Source: SZUA-36 sp963759155 (GTDB taxonomy: Bacteria; Pseudomonadota; Gammaproteobacteria; Xanthomonadales; SZUA-36). From it: DNA of 64,000 nt. The notes under the pieces are model-generated. The model saw only the letters and a list, made by a program, of their open reading frames with translations. It searched no databases and was not told where the DNA came from. The position numbers and the translations under genes were made by a program. Positions within the stretch are counted from its first letter, which is position 1; the number at the start of each line of letters is the position of its first letter. Positions 37,700-45,178 of the stretch are shown here, in pieces. The stretch spans positions 124,001-188,000 of the forward strand of contig CAVWXX010000016.1 in the NCBI GenBank assembly GCA_963759155.1. Direction: 5' to 3'.

Positions 37700-38262
37700 T
37701 TTTTCAGAACTCACAGGTGGGAAAAAACCATTGATCATTGGGGAAGCCAAGGCCATGCGGTACCTTACTTCAGGACTCACAGGTAGAAAACCATTGATCA
37801 TTGGGGAAGCCAAGGCCATGCAGTAGCTTATGCCGGGACACGCCGCGAGCACATCCATGTGGGCTCTGGCGCGACATCCATGTCGCTCAAGGTCCCGACA
37901 TAAGCTACTGCACCCCCTTGGCTTTGTGCGAATGCAGGGGTCAATGGTTTCTGGGAGACACATCGCTTGATTCTGAACTTGATAAGCGCACGGCTTTTGC
38001 GAATGTTTGGGTTTAAGACCTTCTGAAAGATGCACGTCGTTTGATATTAAGCTGGGGTTATGTTCAGGATGAACGGTATATCGCGATAGAGCACATGGAG
38101 GTGCGGCGCGATTGTGTCAGTTTTGCACACGGTGTCATTAGATGTGCTGTGCAAAACTGAGGCAGGCCGCTCCTGCGCATCCATGCGCCCGCGGCATACC
38201 GTTCATCCTGAACATAAGCGAGTCCTGGGAAGTTAATACACATCCCAGCTCCCCCACCCCCA
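37700..38262 (+). repeat. double-hairpin repeat element, copy 3 (with hairpin C swapped into A)
   Basis: B has 20-nt arms at 37820-37839 and 37892-37911 (one mismatch), with loop cross-arms GAGCACATCCATGTGGGCTC (37847-37866) and GCGACATCCATGTCGC (37871-37886). The outer left arm is present twice: 33 identical bases at 37726-37758 and 37789-37821. The linker is conserved. A keeps only its first 8 bases on the left (about 38050-38057), while its right arm (38218-38251) is complete. Between them is hairpin C, with perfect 22-nt arms at 38058-38079 and 38196-38217. C encloses a 13-bp inverted repeat (38117-38129 with 38148-38160) and GCGCATCCATGCGC (38175-38188). Confidence 0.9.
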
Positions 38263-38321
38263 AAGAGTGAATCCCCACCCTTTGTGGCTAGCGACATATA
38301 GTAGGTACTGGCAAACTTGAC

Positions 38322-40520
38322 CTATTGCAAGACCTCGCCAGGATGATAGGTTCTAGTAGCGCGTTTCTCGACATCCTCACGATAGTAAGCGACATCCTTG
38401 AACTCCCTGTCTACATAACGTTGTGCCTGGTCATCAAAGTGCGGTGATGCGGGGTCGCCACTCTGACCGCCTGCCAGCATGCTTTTGGCTTTTACCCTGT
38501 CGCCAAACTCAACCACCGCCACAAAACTGTTTCCCGAGGTACCATATATACGCTTTGAGTCCTTATAGGGTTTGGCGCCAAACGATGCCAGAGCGCCCCA
38601 GCGACTCGAGGCCATGCCTACGGGCAGGCTTGGTGCATCGTCGTCAAAGGGTTGTTCAATATCACCGGTGATGCGCTGGAAGCGGTTAATCGCACCCCAG
38701 GGCGTGTCCCATGTGCCAAAATCAGCTGCAAGGCTTGCGACTGTTGCGGCAAATATTTGCAAACGCTCTTCATGGGGCGATTCGGTACCAAAATAGTTGA
38801 TCTGGTCCATGCCGCTTAGCTTGTCCGGGTTGGCGCCTTCTTTTTGGTAACGCGTTGCATAGAAATGCGCCAGTGACATCGCTATGGAGTCTGTTGATAC
38901 CTTCATGTCCCACTCGCGAAGTACATCGATGGCCGGTGCCAGTTCGATATAGGCTTCTCCGGACTCATCAAAAGCTGTTATCAAGCCCGGTATCAATTGC
39001 TCAAATGCCGGTAGATAAGGGTCGTAGGCAATTTCAATTAATTTGTCGAGTGTCATATCAGATATACCGGTGAGCACTTTCACCGCATGGATACCCCGGA
39101 AGCTTTCGGCTTCGGGTGCCATGTAAACCGGATAATCTTCGCGCCTTGGGCTGAATTCTGCGGCAGCTGTGAAGGGTGTTGCATTGCAATTTTGCAGCCA
39201 GCCATTTTCGGGGTTCAGCAGGCTGATGGTCTCATCAACGGTATGCAGGCCCTGCCAGTCGGTGGCCGGATTGCTGCCATCGACCGGTTGTGAAAAATCG
39301 AACTGTGCATCGCGTCGCGGTACGAAATTGCCGTGGTAGTAGGCAATATTACCCGACGAGTCGGCGTATACCGTGTTGTTGGATGAGTTGGTTCGGATGT
39401 CCATCATTTTCCGGAAGCCATCATGATCACTTTGTTTTGTGCGGATATAAGACTGCTGCAGGGCGTTGACCGGATCCCAGTTGATCTTTGTGGCCACCCA
39501 CTTGTCGTCCAGCATGTGGGTGACCGGGCCGTGATGGGTGTGATACATCTCGAAGCGGCGTTCGGACATCGTGTCGCCGTCCTTATATTTAAGGGTCACT
39601 TCGGAGACTTCGACCGGACGTTGTTCGTCACCGTACCGGTAGCTGAGTTTGCCGTCATGTTGTGAAACGTCCTCGATGAACTCGTCGATAAAATCTACAT
39701 AGGTCGATGTGTGCATCCAGCCGGTGTTTTCGTTGAAACCCTGGTAGACAAAGAATTGCCCCCATGTGACAGCACCGTAGGCGTTCAGGCCTTCCTCGCT
39801 GACTACATGTACTTCGCCGCGGAAGTAGAATGATGTGTGGGGGTTGATCAATAACATGGCGTCACCGGAGCGGGTCAGCTTGCCGGCGATGGCAAAGCCG
39901 TTGGAGCCTCGTGGCTCCTGAGGTTCGGCTGCGCTTGCCGGGGTTTTGGGAAGGCTTTCCAGTGAGCGGTTCTCGCCATAAAACGCCTCGATCCCTTCCA
40001 GCGGTATCTGCTCGATATCACCCCCGATGGATCCTTCCGAGAAAAACATGGGCATCCAGGGCTCGAAACGGGTCAGTAGTCTTGGTTTTACTTCCGGGTG
40101 TGTCTGCAGATAGTAGTTCAATCCATCGGCCCAGGCATCACAGAGTTCTTTTAGCCAGTCGGGCGCGCTCTCATAGGCGGCTCTTGCCTCGTCGGTGGTC
40201 ATGAACAGACGTGCACGCAGGTCACTGAAGATAGACTTTTCACCCTCAATTTCAGCGAGTCGGCCGATGGCCCAGACGTAATTGCGCTCAATGCGGTTGA
40301 AGTCGTCCTCGGCCTGGGCGTAGAGCAGCCCAAACACGGCATCCGCATCGGTTTTGGCATAAATGTGTGGCACGCCAAAGTCATCGCGGATGATGGTGAT
40401 GTTTTGTGCACGGGTTGCCAGTTTGTCGGTTGCGGGCACCGCTGCCTGTTCGGTTTCCTGTGAACAGGAAGCCAGCAGCAAAAAGACAAGTAGTATTGAT
40501 AGGTTCAGGATTCGAGTCAT
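38322..40520 (-). CDS. penicillin acylase family lipoprotein (Ntn hydrolase)
   Basis: A 732-residue N-terminal-nucleophile amidohydrolase of the penicillin acylase family (S45). Self-processing should expose the nucleophile S206 in GSNGFAIAG, between the alpha (about 30-205) and beta chains. The frame stays open 34 codons upstream, but ATG at 40520 gives a lipoprotein signal ending LLASC, so I place the start there. Relatives hydrolyse acyl-homoserine lactones, beta-lactams or other N-acyl amides; the substrate cannot be told. Lipidation would hold it in the cell envelope. Confidence 0.9.
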   Translation of the reverse strand: MTRILNLSILLVFLLLASCSQETEQAAVPATDKLATRAQNITIIRDDFGVPHIYAKTDADAVFGLLYAQAEDDFNRIERNYVWAIGRLAEIEGEKSIFSDLRARLFMTTDEARAAYESAPDWLKELCDAWADGLNYYLQTHPEVKPRLLTRFEPWMPMFFSEGSIGGDIEQIPLEGIEAFYGENRSLESLPKTPASAAEPQEPRGSNGFAIAGKLTRSGDAMLLINPHTSFYFRGEVHVVSEEGLNAYGAVTWGQFFVYQGFNENTGWMHTSTYVDFIDEFIEDVSQHDGKLSYRYGDEQRPVEVSEVTLKYKDGDTMSERRFEMYHTHHGPVTHMLDDKWVATKINWDPVNALQQSYIRTKQSDHDGFRKMMDIRTNSSNNTVYADSSGNIAYYHGNFVPRRDAQFDFSQPVDGSNPATDWQGLHTVDETISLLNPENGWLQNCNATPFTAAAEFSPRREDYPVYMAPEAESFRGIHAVKVLTGISDMTLDKLIEIAYDPYLPAFEQLIPGLITAFDESGEAYIELAPAIDVLREWDMKVSTDSIAMSLAHFYATRYQKEGANPDKLSGMDQINYFGTESPHEERLQIFAATVASLAADFGTWDTPWGAINRFQRITGDIEQPFDDDAPSLPVGMASSRWGALASFGAKPYKDSKRIYGTSGNSFVAVVEFGDRVKAKSMLAGGQSGDPASPHFDDQAQRYVDREFKDVAYYREDVEKRATRTYHPGEVLQ

Positions 40521-41036
40521 CAGGTTTTCATGTCCATTATTGATTTTAACGCTCAGTTTGCTGACGCAAGCCGTCGTCGCCCGGAGCGATTGCAAGTCGA
40601 GTGTAGACACATCGAAGTGCAAATTCGATAATAATCGTCTCCACTCGCCCGTTCGCAGCCGGTTCTGGACTTGCCATACCTGCCGGTAATCCTGCGACGC
40701 GGTCTCGATTATGGCAAGCAGGGGTTCGATGAATGGGACCTGACCCGGGAAGTACTCAAAGCCATTAAGACAAGCAGGGCTCAGTGACCGGATCAGCTTT
40801 TCTCCAGGTCAAAAAAAGGGTGCCGCGCGTGGCACGGCACCCACTCCATTTACAGTTTTCCGGCTGAAGCCGGTAGCTGCACACGAGGAGACCAATCCTA
40901 CAGAATTTCGACTATTGATACTGCGCTTGCGAACCTTAACCTAAGCTTAAATTTCTTTTAAGCTTGGGTTAAGTTTGAACACGTTATCCTTCGCGCGATG
41001 CAATGGATTTTGCATCTTTAACACGAGGAGATAGAG
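40521..41036. other. intergenic region with a gene remnant and regulatory palindrome
   Basis: About 515 nt between the penicillin acylase and the octaheme cytochrome. At 40635-40789 a plus-strand frame without a start ends in protein-like sequence (LDLPYLPVILRRGLDYGKQG, then FDEWDLTREVLKAIK) and a stop at 40787-40789. It looks like the C-terminus of a lost gene that I cannot name. A hairpin GGGTGCC/GGCACCC lies near 40829-40852. A 17-nt inverted repeat with a 5-nt spacer (40935-40973) precedes the cytochrome. Confidence 0.5.
40935..40973. promoter_or_regulatory. 17-bp inverted repeat upstream of the octaheme cytochrome
   Basis: CTTAACCTAAGCTTAAA (40935-40951) and TTTAAGCTTGGGTTAAG (40957-40973) are complementary at 16 of 17 positions with a 5-nt spacer. 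They end 63 nt before the cytochrome start. It lacks GC-rich stem features of a terminator, so an operator or a messenger-leader hairpin is more likely. Confidence 0.5.
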
Positions 41037-42659
41037 ATGAAATTCAAACCCATGGCCGCATGGCATGCGGTTCTGTTCAACGCGATCATTCTAACTTTTT
41101 GCCTGGCGCTTATTCCATCTGTCGGCCTGGCAAAAGTCCAACCATCGTCCGGATTTGAAAAGAAGGACGACCTGGTGACTGTGCAAGACTTTATTGAATA
41201 CGCAGAAGCCACCAAGTGTGATATTCACGACCTGTTTTTTGATATGCGTGAATACGAAGGCACGAAGTCCTGCCTGATGTGTCATGAAAGTGAAGGTGAG
41301 CAAATGCTTCACTCCGGTCACTTCAAGTGGGAAGGTCACACTGACCGTGTCGTTGGCCTTGAAGGCCAGTCAGTTGGCAAGAACAATCTGATCAATAATT
41401 TCTGTGTTGCAGTTCCTACCAATGAACCACGTTGCACCCAGTGTCACGCCGGTTATGGGTATAAGAACAAAGATTATGATTTTACCAACCCTGAAAATGT
41501 CGACTGCCTGGTTTGCCATGATCAATCCGGTACTTACGCCAAAGCCCCAACGACAGGAGGTTTTCCAGCCCCGACCGTTGATCTTCAAGTCGTTGCACGC
41601 AGCATAACCGTCGGAAATGAACCGACCCGTAAAGCTTGCATCAGCTGTCACTCCCACGCGGGTGGTGGTGATAATGTTAAACATGGTGACATTTCCTCTG
41701 ACCTGATCAGCACCACACGTGAATATGACGTGCATATGGGTACTGACGGTGGCGATCTTGCATGTACAGCATGCCACGGCGCGAATCATGATCCCAATAC
41801 TGGTGACTATAATCATGGTATCGCTGGCATGAGTTTACATTCAGTTAATGAAGGTGAGATGAAACGCTGTGGCGATTGTCACGGTAAAGTTGCCAACATC
41901 CATGCTGGTACCTCTGTTGAGCCCATGCTGGTTGAAGGTTGGCACGACAACCTGGCTTGCCAGGTCTGCCATATTCCGGCCATCGCCCGCAAAATTTCCA
42001 CCAAGGTTGAATGGTACTGGTCCGATGCAGGCCAGAATATCGACCCGATTCCTGTTGATCCGGAAACCGGTCGCCCAACCTACGACAAGAAGAAAGGTAC
42101 CTTCGTCTGGAAGAATAATGTCCGTCCGACGCTTCGCTATGCAAATGGCAAGTGGAATCGTCCGGTCATTGGTAAGACTGACACGTACAGTGCCATTCCT
42201 ATCGACCTGGGTTCACCCGTAGGTGATTACACTGACTCAATGATTTACCCATTCAAACTGATGAAGGGTGACCAACCGGTTGATCCAGTCAACAAGACCA
42301 TTCTCGTCCCTCACCTGTTTGGTTTAGGCAGCGGCCCGAATCCTTACTGGGGCAAATTCAACTGGACGCTTTCCATTGAAGATGGTGCACTTTACACCGG
42401 TCAGGACTTCAGCGGCACGCACGCTTTTGAGCCAACTACCATGTTGCTCGCTGTAAACCATGAAGTTTCACCGAAAGAAATGGCACTCGGTTATGACTCC
42501 AACTGTGGCGATTGCCACGCCAGTGCCCATATCGATTGGCCGGCACTTGGCTGGACAGCTGATCCATTTGATGGCGGAGAACGCATTGTCAGTATGTCAA
42601 CACAGTCTGCAAATGTAACCTGGGCGCCACCTCTGCGGCTTCCAAAGGGTCTTGACTAG
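41037..42659 (+). CDS. octaheme c-type cytochrome, tetrathionate reductase family
   Basis: A 540-residue exported protein with eight CxxCH heme-binding motifs: CLMCH (79-83), CTQCH, CLVCH, CISCH, CTACH, CGDCH, CQVCH and CGDCH near the C-terminus. An N-terminal hydrophobic segment (about 12-32) exports it. Length and heme count match the octaheme tetrathionate reductase (OTR) family described from Shewanella, whose members reduce tetrathionate, nitrite or hydroxylamine in vitro. It would act in the periplasm in anaerobic or sulfur-related respiration. No quinol-oxidising partner is adjacent. It has its own terminator and a strong AGGAG site (cacgaggagatagag). Confidence 0.9.
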   Translation: MKFKPMAAWHAVLFNAIILTFCLALIPSVGLAKVQPSSGFEKKDDLVTVQDFIEYAEATKCDIHDLFFDMREYEGTKSCLMCHESEGEQMLHSGHFKWEGHTDRVVGLEGQSVGKNNLINNFCVAVPTNEPRCTQCHAGYGYKNKDYDFTNPENVDCLVCHDQSGTYAKAPTTGGFPAPTVDLQVVARSITVGNEPTRKACISCHSHAGGGDNVKHGDISSDLISTTREYDVHMGTDGGDLACTACHGANHDPNTGDYNHGIAGMSLHSVNEGEMKRCGDCHGKVANIHAGTSVEPMLVEGWHDNLACQVCHIPAIARKISTKVEWYWSDAGQNIDPIPVDPETGRPTYDKKKGTFVWKNNVRPTLRYANGKWNRPVIGKTDTYSAIPIDLGSPVGDYTDSMIYPFKLMKGDQPVDPVNKTILVPHLFGLGSGPNPYWGKFNWTLSIEDGALYTGQDFSGTHAFEPTTMLLAVNHEVSPKEMALGYDSNCGDCHASAHIDWPALGWTADPFDGGERIVSMSTQSANVTWAPPLRLPKGLD

Positions 42660-42685
42660 ACTTGCAGTGAACTAACCAAGAGCAG

Positions 42686-42746
42686 ACTTCACACCCGATT
42701 GTGAAGTTAGTTTGGCCCGGGTCTAACGGCCCGGGCCATTTTTTTT
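42686..42746 (+). terminator. hairpin and terminator after the octaheme cytochrome
   Basis: A perfect 8-bp hairpin ACTTCACA/TGTGAAGT (42686-42707) is followed by GGCCCGGG/CCCGGGCC (42714-42737) and a run of eight T. The second hairpin is a standard terminator. Confidence 0.9.
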
Positions 42747-42754
42747 GGGCCGTA

Positions 42755-43792
42755 TCAAGGCTCCGACGGCAATACCGCCTGTGCCAGGTTATTGGTATCA
42801 GTTCCAAACCAGAGACTATTCCGGTTTGGGTCATAGACCATATGACGGACGGAACCCGCACCGCTGGGAATAGGCGTTACGCTGAAGAAAGTCCCTGCTT
42901 GCGGGTCAAATCCAACCAGTTGGTTTACTTCAGGCCAGGTTTCAACAAACCAGACACGACCATCGGCATCGGCTGCCATGGCATAGGGTCCGGATCGCTC
43001 GCTGGGGGTCTTCCATTCGGTAAACTCGCCGGTCTCAGGCACATAGCGACCGATATAACCTTCGCTGTAATCGGTATACCAGACAGCATCGTCAGCAGTA
43101 ATCGCCAGTCTGCGTAAGCGGGCATCCTCACGAGGCAAATGGATGACTCGCAGCTTCATGCTGTCGGGGTCAATAGTGGCCAACCCATTGGTACCCAGCA
43201 ATGCAATCCAGGGATGGCCTTTTGAATCCATTTTGATACCGTAAGGACGAGCCTGCTCGGTCAGCATCGGAACCAGGTCCACCTCGCCGCTTTTCTTATT
43301 CAGTCGGCCGACATAATTGCTCCATTGCATGGTGAACCAGATTTCATCCTTACCCGACAATACCAGTGTGTGCGGGTCACGGGCGCTCTCACTGGGCATG
43401 GTGAAACGCGTTACTTCACCGGTGACGTAACTCATACGGCCGATAAATGCCTGCCGGTTTCCGGCGATCCACAAAGTACCATCCCAGTCGATAACCAGGT
43501 TATGGGGGCCGGTGCCGGGTGGTAAATCCTTGCGTCTGAATTCTCCGGTTTCGGGATCAAACCTTGCAGCATAATCACCACCCTGGCCAACCAGCCAGAT
43601 GACACCATTGGGGGCGACGTCGGGGTCACGGGGTCGGGTATTTTTCCATGGCACGGGCCATTCGGTGATTTCTACCTGGATCGGGTTTTCGACAATCGGA
43701 TTGACGGCGATTTCCTCATCATCATTTGGTATTTGTGCCAATGCTGATGTGGAAAAAAGGGCTAGCAATGTAATTAAGGAGTATTTACGCAT
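42755..43792 (-). CDS. exported Vgb-like beta-propeller protein
   Basis: A 345-residue protein with a signal peptide (MRKYSLITLLALFSTSALAQ) and seven or so repeats of the virginiamycin B lyase/streptogramin lyase type, such as GTLWIAGN, DEIWFTMQ and GRVWFVETW, which fold as a beta-propeller. ATG at 43792 begins the signal peptide, so I prefer it over the frame opening at 43816. Vgb linearises streptogramin antibiotics, but most distant homologues have unknown roles, so lyase activity is not claimed. It is convergent with the octaheme cytochrome. Confidence 0.82.
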   Translation of the reverse strand: MRKYSLITLLALFSTSALAQIPNDDEEIAVNPIVENPIQVEITEWPVPWKNTRPRDPDVAPNGVIWLVGQGGDYAARFDPETGEFRRKDLPPGTGPHNLVIDWDGTLWIAGNRQAFIGRMSYVTGEVTRFTMPSESARDPHTLVLSGKDEIWFTMQWSNYVGRLNKKSGEVDLVPMLTEQARPYGIKMDSKGHPWIALLGTNGLATIDPDSMKLRVIHLPREDARLRRLAITADDAVWYTDYSEGYIGRYVPETGEFTEWKTPSERSGPYAMAADADGRVWFVETWPEVNQLVGFDPQAGTFFSVTPIPSGAGSVRHMVYDPNRNSLWFGTDTNNLAQAVLPSEP

Positions 43793-43914
43793 AGCGGTGC
43801 CTGTGATATTTCCCATTTATCCGGGACAAGGGGTTTTGTTCATGGATAAACCATAGCGCAGAAATTGCAAAAACGCAGCTACCATTGTTGTATGGCGATT
43901 CAACTTGGGATTGG

Positions 43915-44490
43915 TTTGGTGGAAACTATTGGTCATTTAGAGAGTTGGGGCTGTGCGGTAGCTGAATTCTGGACTTATGTTCAGGATGAACGGTATGCCG
44001 CGGGTGCATGGATGCACAGGAGCGGCCTGGGTTTGAAACCATTGATCATTGGGGAAGCCAAGGCTATGCAGTAGCTTACTTCCAGACGCGCTCGAGCACA
44101 TCCGTGTGGCGCTCATCCTCGACTCCTGTCTCAGAAGGTCTGGAAGTAAGCTACTGCACATCCTCGCCTTTGTACGAATGCGGGGGTCAATGGTTTCTGT
44201 TAGGCGGTCGACGCTTAATTCTGAACTTGATAGGCCCACGCTTTTTGCGAGTGTTTGGGTTTAAAACCTTTGAAAGATGCACGTCGTTTGATGTTAAGCT
44301 GGGGTGTGTATGGTCTTCCTCAGGACCGTACGAGCACGATCGTGTAGCGCCCGATACACGGACGTACTCGAGCAAGTGCAGTGATACAATTGCTCGACGG
44401 CAGTCCGAGTGCATCGAGCTGCTACGTGGCTGTGTCTGGGACGGTCCTGGGTAAGACAATACACACCCCAGCGCCCCCATCCGTGCAGAT
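43915..44490 (+). repeat. double-hairpin repeat element, copy 4 (diverged stems) with a half hairpin C
   Basis: Upstream part: a degenerate left arm of B (43920-43965), then a left arm of hairpin C (43975-43996) without its partner and the cross-arm GTGCATGGATGCAC (44004-44017). B proper has perfect 20-nt arms GCAGTAGCTTACTTCCAGAC (44068-44087) and its complement (44138-44157), different from the B arms of copies 1-3. The linker is 44158-44296. A has arms at 44297-44328 and 44442-44472 (28 of 31 pairs) around an enlarged loop with CACGATCGTG and CGAGCAA/TTGCTCG. Unlike copies 2 and 3 it lies between divergent genes. Confidence 0.9.
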
Positions 44491-44634
44491 ACAAAGTAAG
44501 CATCCTGAATCTTCAGAATCGCTCGGACAAAGCTAGCCCGGTTGCATGGCACTGCTACTGTTTGCCAGTGCGGTCGGAGGTTATAATGCCGCTTTGCCTG
44601 GCCGCATTGGCCGTGACCTGATATTGAGAAAATT

Positions 44635-45117
44635 ATGATTGTTGAAAAAGACAAGGCTGTTTCCTTTCATTACACCTTGAAGAATGCTGACGGTGAGCAA
44701 ATGGAGACCTCGCGTGAGAAAGACCCCATGAGTTATCTGCATGGTGCAAATAACATTATTCCCGGGCTTGAGAAGGCCATGGAAGGGCATGCGGTCAATG
44801 ATGTGTTCAGCGTGACTGTTGAGCCTGAAGAGGCTTACGGTGTTCGTAATGAGAAAAATGTTCAGCGTGTTCCGATGAAACGTCTGAAAGGCATTGGAAA
44901 ACTTTCAGTTGGCCAGGTTCTTAACTTGCAGACCAACCAGGGTCAGGTCCAGGTAACGGTATTGAAAGTGGGTCGGTTTAATGTTGATGTCGATGGCAAT
45001 CATCCGCTGGCTGGCAAATCGCTGACTTTTGATGTGGAAATTACCGACATTCGTGATGCCAGTGCTGAAGAACTTGAACACAAGCACGTGCACGGGCCGG
45101 GCGGTCACCAGCACTAG
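44635..45117 (+). CDS. slyD: FKBP-type peptidyl-prolyl cis-trans isomerase SlyD
   Basis: A 160-residue SlyD: an FKBP domain (residues 1-70 and 120-145) interrupted by the insert-in-flap chaperone domain (about 70-120). PMSYLHGANNIIPGLEKAM is the typical active-site segment. The C-terminus HKHVHGPGGHQH is a short histidine-rich tail like the metal-binding tail of E. coli SlyD, which delivers nickel to hydrogenase. It folds proteins in the cytoplasm. TATAAT at 44582-44587 could be its -10 element. Repeat copy 4 lies upstream. Confidence 0.95.
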   Translation: MIVEKDKAVSFHYTLKNADGEQMETSREKDPMSYLHGANNIIPGLEKAMEGHAVNDVFSVTVEPEEAYGVRNEKNVQRVPMKRLKGIGKLSVGQVLNLQTNQGQVQVTVLKVGRFNVDVDGNHPLAGKSLTFDVEITDIRDASAEELEHKHVHGPGGHQH

Positions 45118-45178
45118 TACTCTTTTACGGGGCTATTTTGACGGGTAATCATCCTGGTGGCGTGCCATCTGGATCGCC

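Noticed and set aside
37562..38035. 157-codon minus-strand frame through repeat copy 3
   Set aside because: It overlaps the end of the threonine aldolase gene and runs through hairpin arms; its resemblance to frames in other copies is explained by the repeat.
21270..44490. CRISPR array suggested by regular palindromic repeats
   Set aside because: Copies are kilobases apart, have no spacers of even length, and no cas genes are present.
21270..44490. Insertion sequence with terminal inverted repeats
   Set aside because: No transposase frame lies between the inverted repeats, and the inverted arms are internal hairpins rather than element ends; no target duplication could be identified by eye.
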